Part shown: one piece after another, positions 27,142 to 36,481 of the stretch
Numbering within the stretch: position 1 is the stretch's first letter
Layout: every line of letters starts with the position of its first letter
From: Candidatus Rokubacteria bacterium GWC2_70_16
GTDB taxonomy: Bacteria > Methylomirabilota > Methylomirabilia > Rokubacteriales > CSP1-6
Reading direction: 5' to 3'
Length of the DNA: 42,115 nucleotides
NCBI GenBank assembly: GCA_001788415.1
Contig: MGBV01000262.1
Location: 1-42,115, forward strand
The notes under the pieces: model-generated
Told to the model about the DNA's origin: nothing
The model's database searches: none
The model's input: the letters and a program-made list of their open reading frames with translations, nothing else
Program-made: the position numbers and the translations under genes

Positions 27142-28727
27142 CGGCTCGGTCGGCGAAGGCGGCCCGCTGGTACGCGTCCGGCGACTGGAACGCCTTCTTC
27201 GGGCTGGCCCTCGACAACATGACCCAGCTGGTCATCCTGTCGAGCCTGCTCATCGGCGTCTTCAAGTTCCCGAGGGACCTCGTGCTCTATACCATGGTCC
27301 CGGGCACGGCGGCGGGCGTGCTCGTGGGCGACCTCGTCTACACCTGGCTCGCCCTCCGGCTCATGCGCCGTACCGGGCGGCCCGACGTGACGGCCATGCC
27401 CTTCGGCATCGACACGCCGTCCCTCTTCGGCGTCGTGTTCGGAGTGCTCGGGCCGGCGATGCTCGTGACTCGCGATCCCGTCCTGGCGTGGAAGATCGGC
27501 ATGGGCGTCACCGTGGCCATGGGGGCGCTGAAGCTCGTCCTGGCCTTCGCCGGGGACTGGGCCCGGCGCGCGATCCCCAGAGCGGCGCTCCTCGGGTCCA
27601 TCGCCGGCGTGGCCATTCTCCTCATCGCCTTCCTGCCGGCGCTCAAGGTGTTCGGCGATCCGATGGTGGGACTCGTGTCGCTCACCATCGTCCTGGTGGC
27701 GCTGGTGGGGCGGGTGCGGATGCCGTGGGGCCTGCCCGGTGCCTTCGCCGCCGTGCTGGCGGGAGCCGTGATCTTCTGGGGCCGCTGGCTTGCCGGGGGC
27801 GCCGGCGCAGGCCTGCCGGCCGACCCGGGCGCAGCGCTGTCCGCGTTCCGGCTTGCCATCCCGTGGCCGACCCTGGCCTGGGTGGATGCCCTCGACAGCC
27901 TGAGCGTCTATCTGCCGCTGGCACTGCCCTTCGCGCTGGCCACGGTGATCGGAGGCGTCGACAACACCGAGTCCGCGGTGGCGGCGGGCGACGAGTACCG
28001 GACCCGCGACATCCTGCTCACCGAGGCCGTCGCGACCGTGGCGGCCGGCTGCTGCGGGGGCGTCATCCAGAACACGCCGTATATCGGGCACCCGGCCTAC
28101 AAGGCCATGGGGGCGCGCGCGGGGTACACGCTGGCCACGGGGCTCGTCATCGGGCTCGGCGCCGCCGTCGGAGTGATCTCCCTCCTGGTGAGCCTCCTGC
28201 CCGAGGCCGCGGTGGCTCCCATCCTCATCTTCATCGGTCTCGAGATCACGGCGCAGGCCTTCCTGGCCTCGCCCCGCCGTCACGCGGCGGCCGTGGCGGT
28301 GTCGTTCATCCCCGCCGTGGCTGCCCTTCTGCTGATCCAGGGCCAGAGTCTTCTGGGGGGAGTGGGCAAGAGCGCGGCGGAGCTGACGGGGGAGGCGCGG
28401 CTCGCATTCGACTCCCTGCTGGTGCTGGGCAACGGCTTCATCGTGACCGCCCTCTTCTGGGGGTCGGTCGTGGTGTGCATCGTCGACCGCAAGCTTGCGC
28501 ATGCCGCCATGGTCTTCGGGATGGCGAGCCTGGCGACGCTCTTCGGGGTGATCCACTCGCCGCTGCCGGGTGGAGCGCTCTTCTGGCCGTGGGCCCCGCC
28601 CAGCGGGACGCCGCTCACCCTTGCGGGCGCCTACGGGCTGGCCGGTACCCTCCTGCTGGCCCTCCGCGGCGCCGGGGCCATGGGTCCCGCGGCCGTCGGA
28701 GAGGATGAGCCTCCCCGCCCCGGATGA
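27138..28727 (+). CDS. NCS2-like (xanthine/uracil permease family) membrane transporter
   Basis: Polytopic; DNMTQLVILSSLLIGVF, DVTAMPFGIDTPSLFG, NTPYIGHPAYKAMGAR; start trimmed to GTG 27138. Confidence 0.72.
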   Translation: MTARSAKAARWYASGDWNAFFGLALDNMTQLVILSSLLIGVFKFPRDLVLYTMVPGTAAGVLVGDLVYTWLALRLMRRTGRPDVTAMPFGIDTPSLFGVVFGVLGPAMLVTRDPVLAWKIGMGVTVAMGALKLVLAFAGDWARRAIPRAALLGSIAGVAILLIAFLPALKVFGDPMVGLVSLTIVLVALVGRVRMPWGLPGAFAAVLAGAVIFWGRWLAGGAGAGLPADPGAALSAFRLAIPWPTLAWVDALDSLSVYLPLALPFALATVIGGVDNTESAVAAGDEYRTRDILLTEAVATVAAGCCGGVIQNTPYIGHPAYKAMGARAGYTLATGLVIGLGAAVGVISLLVSLLPEAAVAPILIFIGLEITAQAFLASPRRHAAAVAVSFIPAVAALLLIQGQSLLGGVGKSAAELTGEARLAFDSLLVLGNGFIVTALFWGSVVVCIVDRKLAHAAMVFGMASLATLFGVIHSPLPGGALFWPWAPPSGTPLTLAGAYGLAGTLLLALRGAGAMGPAAVGEDEPPRPG

Positions 28728-28854
28728 CCCGGAGCCTCACTGGATCCGCGTCGCTGGGCGCCGGCCCGCGGCCGGGAACCTCTCGGCGGGGCGCGAGTTG
28801 GCAAGGCAAGACCCCGTGAGTGCAGTGCAGAGCGAGAGGCGCGCCTGAAGGGGC

Positions 28855-28884
28855 TTGACCGTCGGAGCCGGGGCGGTGTCTAAT
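28855..28884 (+). promoter_or_regulatory. Sigma70-like promoter upstream of the cytochrome c gene
   Basis: TTGACC, 18-bp spacer, TCTAAT. Confidence 0.45.
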
Positions 28885-28941
28885 AGCCTGGTTGTGAAGC
28901 CAGTCACACGAGCCACGGGCTCAAACTCAGGGAGGAAACCG

Positions 28942-29346
28942 ATGAGGAGATCCATGCTATGTGGCGCCGTCGCGGTGGGCTTGGCCGCGGGCCTTGCCAT
29001 CAGCACGGGGGCCTGGGCCCAGGCGGCCTGGGTGGCGCCCGCTGCCGAGAAGGCCAGGAAGAACCCCGTCGCCCACGGAAAGAAGGCGGAGGAGCAGGGC
29101 GAGAAGGTGGCCAAGGTGAACTGCGTCTCCTGTCACGGCGCCAAGGGCAAGGGTGATGGGGCCGCCGCTGCCGCCCTCAATCCCAAGCCCGCGGACTGGA
29201 CCTCGAAGAAGGTGCAGGACGAGACGGATGGTTCGCTGTTCTGGAAGATCTCGAACGGGCGCGGTGCCATGCCGCCCTGGAAGCACCTGCCGGAGAACGA
29301 GCGCTGGGCGGTGGTCCACTTCATCCGCTCGGTCAAGGGAAAGTAG
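28942..29346 (+). CDS. Secreted monoheme cytochrome c
   Basis: Signal peptide MRRSMLCGAVAVGLAAGLAISTGAWAQ; CVSCH heme motif; GRGAMPPWKHLPENERWAVVHFIRSV; start trimmed to ATG 28942. Confidence 0.9.
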   Translation: MRRSMLCGAVAVGLAAGLAISTGAWAQAAWVAPAAEKARKNPVAHGKKAEEQGEKVAKVNCVSCHGAKGKGDGAAAAALNPKPADWTSKKVQDETDGSLFWKISNGRGAMPPWKHLPENERWAVVHFIRSVKGK

Positions 29347-29371
29347 TCTCTGTCGATTTCGTCACGCTCGA

Positions 29372-29411
29372 GGGGCGCGCCTCTTCCGGTGATCGAGCCG
29401 GGGCGCGCCCC
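29372..29411 (+). terminator. Possible terminator hairpin after cytochrome c
   Basis: GGGGCGCGCC (29372-29381) pairs with GGCGCGCCCC (29402-29411), followed by a pyrimidine-rich stretch. Confidence 0.35.
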
Positions 29412-29623
29412 CCGCGCTTTCTCTCTGTTGTGGCTGCGGCTTCCTCGGTGAGCCGGCCTATGCTATTGAGGAGCGTGGCAGAGGGCCCTTGCGGAAGGCC
29501 GGACGTCGGAAAATCTTACGGTTCGACCCGAGCGCCAATGCCGGCGGCGCCGGGGCCTCTCGCGCTCGGCTGAAGCTCGCATGAAATCGGCAGGTTGCAT
29601 CAGGCGCCCGGCGCGCCTGGATC

Positions 29624-29640
29624 TTGGCACGCCCGGTGCT
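29624..29640 (+). promoter_or_regulatory. Sigma54-type (-24/-12) promoter candidate upstream of the histidine kinase
   Basis: TTGGCACGCCCGGTGCT matches YTGGCACG-N4-TTGCW except one base in the -12 box; GG/GC spacing kept. Confidence 0.45.
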
Positions 29641-29709
29641 CTGATTACCGGGACTGCCACGACAGCCATGACCATCGCTGCTTCCGCGTTCTAGGCTTCG
29701 GCACTGGCG

Positions 29710-32052
29710 ATGAGCGCCGAGCCGCCCCACGACCCGGAGCCTCCGGAGCTGGGAGCGTCGCTCTCGGAGATCAGCCGCGAGCTGGAGAGTCTGCGGAACC
29801 GCCTCCAGCGGCTCGGGGGACTCGAGGCCGATCGCCCCCAGGCACTCGAGCCTCGCACCGACACGATCGGCGCCGTGGACCCGGCGCTGCTCGGCAGCCT
29901 GCAGGACGCCCTCGCGCTGCCGTCCAGCGGGTACGCTCCCGGAGAGATGTTCGGGATCGCCATGGACAGGACGGCCCGGCTCCTCGAGGCGGATCGCTCC
30001 ATGCTGTTCCTGCTCGATCCCGAGCGCGGCCAGCTCCAGCCGGCGGCGGCGCGGGGCTTCCGGCGCGACGATCTGGGCGGCGTCTCCATCGCGCCCGGAG
30101 AGGGGCTCGTGGGGCGCTGCTTCCTCGAAGGCCGCGCCCTCTGCTACGGCCGGCCCGCCGAGGCGACGCCCAGCGACCCGTTCGTCGCCCGCTTCCCCGT
30201 GCGCGATGCCGTGGCCGTCCCCGTCCGCGCCGACGGGGAGGTGCTGGGCGTGCTCTACGCCGGGCGCCGGGGCCGCAGCGTGCCCTTCACCCCCGAGGAC
30301 ATGCAGCTGCTGCTCGTGATCGCCGATCGGGTGGCCACGGCCTGCGCCCACCAGCGCCTCGTCGATCGTGCCGTGGACCACGTGGCCCGCCTCCGGGAGA
30401 TCGAGGCGTTCTCGGGCCAGGCCCTCGTGGGGCAGGATTTGAGCGAGACCCTGGCGCGCGCCTGCGAGACGGCCTGCCGGCTGCTCCGCGCCAGCATGGC
30501 GGCGCTCGGCGTCCCGGATGGCCAGGGCGGGCTCAGGCTCGCGGCCGCCTCGGGCCTGCCGGCGGCGGCGGCGGAGGCATGGCCGGTGCGGCCCGACGAG
30601 GGGCTGCTTCGCGAGCTCTTCGCGACCGCTCGCCCGGTGGCCAGCCGCGATCTCCGCGAGCGGGCGGCAGCCCCCGAGGCATTCCTCCAGGCCCTGCACC
30701 TGCGCGGGTGCCTGCTCGTGCCGCTGCGGATCCACGACCGGATGGTCGGGATCCTCTACCTGGGCGACGAGCGGGCGCGGGACTTTTCCGCCGACGAGGT
30801 GGAGGCGGCGCAGGTGCTGGCCTCTCTCATCGCGCTGGCCCTGGAGAACGAGCGGCTCTACGGGGAGGTGCGGAGCGCCTTCCAGGCGCTCGGCTCGGCC
30901 CAGGAGCGGATGATCCAGAGCGAGAAGGTGCGGGCGCTCGGCGAGATGGCGGGCGGCGTCGCGCACGAGTTCAACAACATCCTGGCGATCATCCTGGGGA
31001 AGGTCCAGCTCATGCTGGCCAGGGGGGCGGAGGAGAGCTTCCGCGAAGGCCTGGGCCAGGTCGAGGAGGCGGCCTGGCGCGCGGCGGACATCGTGCGCCG
31101 GCTGCAGGCTTTCGCCTCCACAAGGCTGGATGACGCCACGGCCATGACGGACCTGAACACGCTGGTGCACGACGCGGTGACCCTCACCCGAGGACTCTGG
31201 AAGGACGAGGCCGAGACCCGTGGCGCCCGCATCGAGGTGACGACGGATCTGGAGGAGACGCCGCCCGTCTCCGGCAGCACGGCGGAGCTGCGCGAGGCCG
31301 TGACCAACCTGGTCCTCAACGCCATCGACGCGATGCCGCGCGGCGGGCAGCTGCTGCTCTCGACCCGGGCGCGGGAGGGGGGCGTCGAGCTGAGCGTGAG
31401 CGACTCGGGAGAGGGCATGCCGGACGAGGTGCGGCGCCGCGTCTTCGATCCGTTCTTCAGCACGCGCTCGCCGCTCCGGACGGGGCTGGGACTCTCCGTC
31501 GTGCACGGAACCGTCTCCCGTCACCGCGGGCGGATCGAGGTGACCAGCGAGGAGGGGCGGGGCACCACGGTCACCCTCTGGCTGCCTGCGGGGCCGTCCC
31601 CGGGCACGGCGCCCGCGACGCCGGCCCCTGCGGCGGACCCGCCGGAACGGCGAGAGCGGGCGGGGGACGAGGGGGGCCGCGGGGCCTCGGTGCTCGTCCT
31701 CGAGGACGAGGAGCAGATCCGCGAGATGGTGGTGGAGGCGCTGGCGCAGGCCGGGTACCGCGTGGACTCGGCCGGCGACGGGCTCACCGGGCTCGCGCGC
31801 TTCCAGCGGGAGCCCTGCGACGTGGTGCTCACGGACCTCTCGCTCCCCGAGCGCTCGGGGCTCGAGGTGGCCCGCGCCGTCAAGCGCATGAGTCCCGAGA
31901 CGCCCGTAGTGCTCGTGACGGGATGGGGGCACCTGCTGGATCCCGTGCGGCTGCGCGAGAGCGGCGTGGACCTGACCCTGGTGAAGCCCTTCCGACTGGA
32001 GCGGGTGCTCGCCGTCGTGGCCGAGGCGGTGCGACTGCGCCGCCCGGCGTAA
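29710..32052 (+). CDS. GAF-domain hybrid histidine kinase with C-terminal receiver domain
   Basis: Two GAF-like regions; H-box GGVAHEFNNILAIILGKVQLML; N-box NLVLNAIDAM; DSGEGMP; GLGLSVVHG; receiver VLVLEDEEQIREMV...DVVLTDLSLP. Confidence 0.92.
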   Translation: MSAEPPHDPEPPELGASLSEISRELESLRNRLQRLGGLEADRPQALEPRTDTIGAVDPALLGSLQDALALPSSGYAPGEMFGIAMDRTARLLEADRSMLFLLDPERGQLQPAAARGFRRDDLGGVSIAPGEGLVGRCFLEGRALCYGRPAEATPSDPFVARFPVRDAVAVPVRADGEVLGVLYAGRRGRSVPFTPEDMQLLLVIADRVATACAHQRLVDRAVDHVARLREIEAFSGQALVGQDLSETLARACETACRLLRASMAALGVPDGQGGLRLAAASGLPAAAAEAWPVRPDEGLLRELFATARPVASRDLRERAAAPEAFLQALHLRGCLLVPLRIHDRMVGILYLGDERARDFSADEVEAAQVLASLIALALENERLYGEVRSAFQALGSAQERMIQSEKVRALGEMAGGVAHEFNNILAIILGKVQLMLARGAEESFREGLGQVEEAAWRAADIVRRLQAFASTRLDDATAMTDLNTLVHDAVTLTRGLWKDEAETRGARIEVTTDLEETPPVSGSTAELREAVTNLVLNAIDAMPRGGQLLLSTRAREGGVELSVSDSGEGMPDEVRRRVFDPFFSTRSPLRTGLGLSVVHGTVSRHRGRIEVTSEEGRGTTVTLWLPAGPSPGTAPATPAPAADPPERRERAGDEGGRGASVLVLEDEEQIREMVVEALAQAGYRVDSAGDGLTGLARFQREPCDVVLTDLSLPERSGLEVARAVKRMSPETPVVLVTGWGHLLDPVRLRESGVDLTLVKPFRLERVLAVVAEAVRLRRPA

Positions 32053-32062
32053 TCGCGCCCGG

Positions 32063-32989
32063 GTGAGGCGTCTGGCGACCATCGACCTCGGCACCAACAC
32101 GGTGCGACTGCTGGTGGCCGAGGCCCAGGGACAGGCCTGGCGGCCGCTCCTGGAGAGCCAGCGGGTCACCCGGCTCGGCCAGGGGCAGGCCGCGGCCGGC
32201 CGGCTCTGCGAGGCGCCCATGGACCGGACCCTGGGCGTGCTGACGGACTTCGTGGCCGCCGCCGAAGGGCTCGGCGCCGCGCCGATCCGCATCGTTGCCA
32301 CCAGCGCCGTGAGGGAGGCCCCGAACGGCGCCGACTTCGCGGCGCGGGTCCGGGCGGCGACGGGCCATGCCGTGGAGATCCTCTCGGGAGAGGACGAGGC
32401 GCGGCTCACGCTCCTCGCGGTGCGCCGGAGCCTGCCCTGGATCCCGGAACCGTTCGTGCTCCTCGACATCGGCGGCGGGAGCACCGAGTTCGTCCTCTGC
32501 AGCGAGGGCCGGCCGGCCGCGGCGGTCAGTCTGACGCTGGGGGTGGTGCCGCTCACCGAGGAGTTCATGGACGCCGGAGCCGTGGACTGGACGCGCCTCG
32601 CGGTGATGCGCCGGCGGATCCAGGAGCGGCTGGCCCGCGAAGTCCCGGCGGCGATCGCCGCGGCCGGAGCCCGGACGCTGGTGGGAACGGCGGGCACCGT
32701 GACGGCGCTGGCGGCGCTGGATCTCGGGCTCGCAGCATATGACGCCGATCGCGTTCACGGGCATCGGCTGACGAGAGCGGCGGTGGAGGCTCTCCTGGCG
32801 CGGCTGGGCGGGCTGACGCTCGAGGAGCGGTCGCGGCTGCCTTGCCTCGAGCCCGGACGAGCGGACGTGCTGATCCCGGGCATCGCCCTCTGCCTGGCGG
32901 CGGTGGACCGCCTGGGCTTCGACTCGCTGCTCGTGAGCGACCGCGGGCTCCGCGAGGGGATCCTGTGCGAGATGCTGGCGCTGTCATGA
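32063..32989 (+). CDS. Ppx/GppA family exopolyphosphatase/pppGpp phosphatase
   Basis: RRLATIDLGTNTVRLLVAEAQG; DIGGGSTEFVL; GTAGTVTALAALDLGL; GTG start 32063. Confidence 0.9.
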   Translation: MRRLATIDLGTNTVRLLVAEAQGQAWRPLLESQRVTRLGQGQAAAGRLCEAPMDRTLGVLTDFVAAAEGLGAAPIRIVATSAVREAPNGADFAARVRAATGHAVEILSGEDEARLTLLAVRRSLPWIPEPFVLLDIGGGSTEFVLCSEGRPAAAVSLTLGVVPLTEEFMDAGAVDWTRLAVMRRRIQERLAREVPAAIAAAGARTLVGTAGTVTALAALDLGLAAYDADRVHGHRLTRAAVEALLARLGGLTLEERSRLPCLEPGRADVLIPGIALCLAAVDRLGFDSLLVSDRGLREGILCEMLALS

Positions 32990-33150
32990 GGGGGGCGGCC
33001 ACGGCGCCCCTGGCTCTCGGCCGCCCCCAGGGGAGCAGATGTGATCTGGGTGACAGGCTGTGCGCCCCGGCTGTTCGCCTGCTGACACCGGACCCCGACG
33101 GTTTCCTCGCAAGTACCTGAAAGACTAGATCCCACAGCCTGCCCGGCAAT

Positions 33151-33166
33151 GGCACGGCGCATGCCT
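33151..33166 (+). promoter_or_regulatory. Sigma54-type (-24/-12) promoter candidate
   Basis: TGGCACGGCGCATGCC: TGGCACG-N4-ATGCC, GG/GC spacing kept, 42 nt before ATG 33208. Confidence 0.4.
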
Positions 33167-33207
33167 CTCCAAGGGGCAAGAACAGGCCGGAATGGGAGGG
33201 TCAAGTC

Positions 33208-33639
33208 ATGCAGATCGCGCTCAGGGCTCGCTACCGTCGATGGCTCGAAGTGGCGCTGCCGGGGTACTCGGTGGCGGTGCTCTTCGCCTACTTCCGTCCC
33301 GAGTACCTGCCGCGCGCCGAGGGCGGGGAGACCCTGAGCGAGTGGATCATGCCCTGGGCGATCTGGGGGGTCGCGGGAGCCATGAGCGGGGTGCTCGCGC
33401 TGTCCGGGCTCGTGGTGGCCTTCTTCCTGCTGTACTCGCCGCTCTATCTGGCAGCCCGGAGCCTGGCGCTGGTGGGCACGGGCGGCTGGGTGGACAGGCG
33501 AGAGCTGCGCTTCTACACCGCCTGCTTCATCCTCCTGTGCTTCCTGGCGGGCCTCGCGGTGTGGAACCCGTTGCTCGCGGCCTCCGCGTTCGTCCTCCTG
33601 GCCGGCTGCGCTCACCTCGTGTGGCGCGCCTTCGTCTAG
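33208..33639 (+). CDS. Hypothetical membrane protein
   Basis: Several hydrophobic segments (WGVAGAMSGVLALSGLVVAFFLLYSPLYLAA; FYTACFILLCFLAGLAVW); GGAGGGTCAAGTC upstream. Confidence 0.65.
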   Translation: MQIALRARYRRWLEVALPGYSVAVLFAYFRPEYLPRAEGGETLSEWIMPWAIWGVAGAMSGVLALSGLVVAFFLLYSPLYLAARSLALVGTGGWVDRRELRFYTACFILLCFLAGLAVWNPLLAASAFVLLAGCAHLVWRAFV

Positions 33640-33660
33640 CCGGCCCGGCCGCCCAGCGAG

Positions 33661-33689
33661 TTGACAGGGCGGGGCGGCCTGAATATCCT
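33661..33689 (+). promoter_or_regulatory. Sigma70-like promoter for the HNH gene
   Basis: TTGACA, 17-bp spacer, TATCCT; -10 box ends 11 nt before ATG 33701. Confidence 0.65.
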
Positions 33690-33700
33690 AACGGAGGTAT

Positions 33701-34231
33701 ATGGATGACTTAGCCGTGCTGGTGCTGAACTACACCTACGAGCCGCTGCACTTCACCCACGCCAAACGGGCCATCACCCTCCTCCTGAGCGGCAAGGCCG
33801 AGGGCGTCGAGGCCTCCCCGCGAGTGATCCGCTCCCCGTCGCGCGCCTTCCCGCTCCCCTCGGTGATCCGGCTGGCCGTCTATATCCGGAAGCCCTTCCT
33901 GGAGCGCGTCGCGTTCAACAAGAAGAATATCCTGCGGCGGGACGGGCACACCTGCCAGTACTGCAGCCGTCGCGGCGAGAAGCTCACGGTGGACCACGTG
34001 GTGCCCCGCTCCCGGGGCGGGCAGACCACCTGGACCAACGTGGTCGCCGCGTGCCTGCGCTGCAACCTCCTGAAGGGCAACCGCACGCTGGACGAGGCGC
34101 GGCTCAGACTCATCCGGGAGCCGGTCCACCCGCATTTCCTCTTCTCCGCGCACCTGCTGCGTCACCCGCACGCCACCTCCTTCCTGGATTCCTGGCGCAA
34201 GTACCTGGTCGCCGTCCCGTCCAGCCTGTAA
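33701..34231 (+). CDS. HNH endonuclease family protein
   Basis: [48 protein letters not shown]/zinc motif. Confidence 0.9.
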   Translation: MDDLAVLVLNYTYEPLHFTHAKRAITLLLSGKAEGVEASPRVIRSPSRAFPLPSVIRLAVYIRKPFLERVAFNKKNILRRDGHTCQYCSRRGEKLTVDHVVPRSRGGQTTWTNVVAACLRCNLLKGNRTLDEARLRLIREPVHPHFLFSAHLLRHPHATSFLDSWRKYLVAVPSSL

Positions 34232-34236
34232 CGCCG

Positions 34237-36261
34237 TTGTTCAGACTCGCCTCCGACTTCCTGCCGGCGGGCGACCAGCCTCACGCCATCGAGCGGCTCG
34301 TAGGCCTGCTCGGGGAGGGCCGCCCGCACGCCGTGCTGCTGGGCATCACGGGGAGCGGCAAGACCTTCACCCTGGCCAACGTGGTGGGCCGGCTCCGGCG
34401 CCCGGCGCTGGTGATCTCGCCCAACAAGACCCTGGCGGCCCAGCTCCACGGCGAGTTCAAGTCGTTCTTCCCCGACAGCGCCGTGGAGTACTTCGTCTCC
34501 TACTACGACTACTACCAGCCCGAGGCCTACATCCCCCAGTCCGACACCTACATCGAGAAGGACGCGCTGGTGAACGACGAGATCGACCGCATGCGCCACT
34601 CGGCCACGACGTCGCTCTTCGAGCGGCGCGACGTGGTCGTGGTGGCCTCGGTCTCGTGCATCTACGGCATCGGCGAGCCGGAGACCTATCGCGGGATGCA
34701 CGTGGGGCTCGAGGCGGGGCAGAGCGTGGCCCGGGAGGCGCTGATCCGGGACCTCGTGGCCATCCAGTACGAGCGCAACGACTACGACTTCCGCCGGGGC
34801 ACCTTCCGGGTGCGCGGGGACGTCATCGAGATCTTCCCGGCGGCCGCCGACTCGCAGGCGCTGCGGGTCGAGCTCTGGGGCGACACCATCGAGCGGCTGG
34901 TCACGCTCGACCCGCTGCGCGGCACGACGGCGGGGGTCGTGCCGAACGCGCGCATCTATCCGGCCAGCCACTACGTGACGCCCGCGGAGCAGCTGGAGCG
35001 GGCGCTCGGCGGCATCCAGGAGGAGCTTCGGGAGCGGCTGGCCTTCTTCCGGACCCGCGGCCGCCTCTTGGAGGCCCAGCGGCTGGAGCAGCGCACGCTC
35101 TTCGACATGGAGATGCTGCGGGAGATCGGGTACTGCCACGGGATCGAGAACTACTCCCGCCACCTCTCCGGACGCAAGCCGGGGCAGAACCCGCCCACCC
35201 TCATGGATTACCTGCCGAGAGACACCCTCGTCATCATCGACGAGTCGCATGTCACCGTGCCCCAGATCCGCGGCATGTACCCCGGCGACCGCTCGCGGAA
35301 GGAGGCGCTGGTGGAATACGGCTTCCGGCTTCCCTCGGCCTTCGACAACCGCCCGCTGACCTTCGACGAGTTCCGGGCGGGCGTGACACAGGTGCTGTAC
35401 GTCTCAGCGACGCCGGGGGCCTACGAGCTGGAGCTGGCGGGCGCCGTGCGCGAGCCTGGCGGGCGCGCCTGGGCGGGCGGCGCGGTGGCGGAGCAGATCA
35501 TCCGCCCCACCGGGCTCATGGACCCCAGGATCACCGTGCGCCCGGCTGCCGTCCAGGTGGACGACCTCATGGCCGAGGTGCGGGGGCGGGCCGAGCACGA
35601 CGAGCGGGTGCTGATCACCACGCTCACCAAGCGCATGGCCGAGGACCTGACCGAGTACTACCAGCAGAACGGCCTGCGCGTGCGCTATCTGCATTCCGAC
35701 ATCGACACGCTGGACCGCGTGGCGGTGATCCGCGACCTGCGGCTCGGCAAGTTCGACGCGCTGGTCGGCATCAACCTGCTGCGCGAGGGTCTGGACCTGC
35801 CGGAGGTGTCGCTGGTGGGGATCCTGGATGCCGACAAGGAGGGCTACCTGCGCTCGGCCACCTCCTTGATCCAGACGGCGGGGCGGGCCGCGCGGCACGT
35901 CAACGGCGAGGTCCTCATGTACGCTGATCGCGTCACCGGCTCCATGCGGGAGGCCCTGGCCGAGACCGAGCGGCGGCGCGCGGCCCAGGCCGAGTACAAC
36001 CGCGCCCACGGCATCACGCCGGAGTCCATCAAGAAGTCCATCCGCGAGCTGCTGCAGACCGTGCCCGAGCGGGACTACTACACGGTGGAGATCCCGGAGG
36101 GCTCCGGGCCCGGGTGGGAGAACCCCCAGGCCCTGGCCGCCGAGATCGCCGAGCTGGAGGCGGCCATGCGAGAGGCGGCCAAGCGCCTGGACTTCGAGCG
36201 GGCCGCCGACCTCCGGGACCGCGTCAAGGCGCTCCGGAAGCTTGACCTCGAGGTCCGGTGA
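34237..36261 (+). CDS. uvrB: Excinuclease ABC subunit UvrB
   Basis: [20 protein letters not shown]...[40 protein letters not shown]-terminal UVR motif; likely TTG start 34237. Confidence 0.96.
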   Translation: MFRLASDFLPAGDQPHAIERLVGLLGEGRPHAVLLGITGSGKTFTLANVVGRLRRPALVISPNKTLAAQLHGEFKSFFPDSAVEYFVSYYDYYQPEAYIPQSDTYIEKDALVNDEIDRMRHSATTSLFERRDVVVVASVSCIYGIGEPETYRGMHVGLEAGQSVAREALIRDLVAIQYERNDYDFRRGTFRVRGDVIEIFPAAADSQALRVELWGDTIERLVTLDPLRGTTAGVVPNARIYPASHYVTPAEQLERALGGIQEELRERLAFFRTRGRLLEAQRLEQRTLFDMEMLREIGYCHGIENYSRHLSGRKPGQNPPTLMDYLPRDTLVIIDESHVTVPQIRGMYPGDRSRKEALVEYGFRLPSAFDNRPLTFDEFRAGVTQVLYVSATPGAYELELAGAVREPGGRAWAGGAVAEQIIRPTGLMDPRITVRPAAVQVDDLMAEVRGRAEHDERVLITTLTKRMAEDLTEYYQQNGLRVRYLHSDIDTLDRVAVIRDLRLGKFDALVGINLLREGLDLPEVSLVGILDADKEGYLRSATSLIQTAGRAARHVNGEVLMYADRVTGSMREALAETERRRAAQAEYNRAHGITPESIKKSIRELLQTVPERDYYTVEIPEGSGPGWENPQALAAEIAELEAAMREAAKRLDFERAADLRDRVKALRKLDLEVR

Positions 36262-36475
36262 GCCGGTGGGCATCTTCAAGTGGGCGCTGGTACTCTTCGG
36301 CAGCCTGACGCTCGGGCTCGCGGTGGTGTCGAAGGTGCTCGGCTTCCTCAACCCGCCGCGCCCGGGCCGGCCCGAGCCGCGCCTGCTGGCCCGGACCCGC
36401 CGCGCGCTCCGCTGGTCGGTCCTCTTCCCCGCGCTCCTCGGGCTCGCCATCCTCGCCGCCACGTTGCTGAGGTAG
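36242..36475 (+). CDS. Small hypothetical membrane protein
   Basis: Two hydrophobic helices between uvrB and uvrC; exact start uncertain. Confidence 0.5.
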   Translation: MTSRSGEPVGIFKWALVLFGSLTLGLAVVSKVLGFLNPPRPGRPEPRLLARTRRALRWSVLFPALLGLAILAATLLR

Positions 36476-36481
36476 GCGCGC

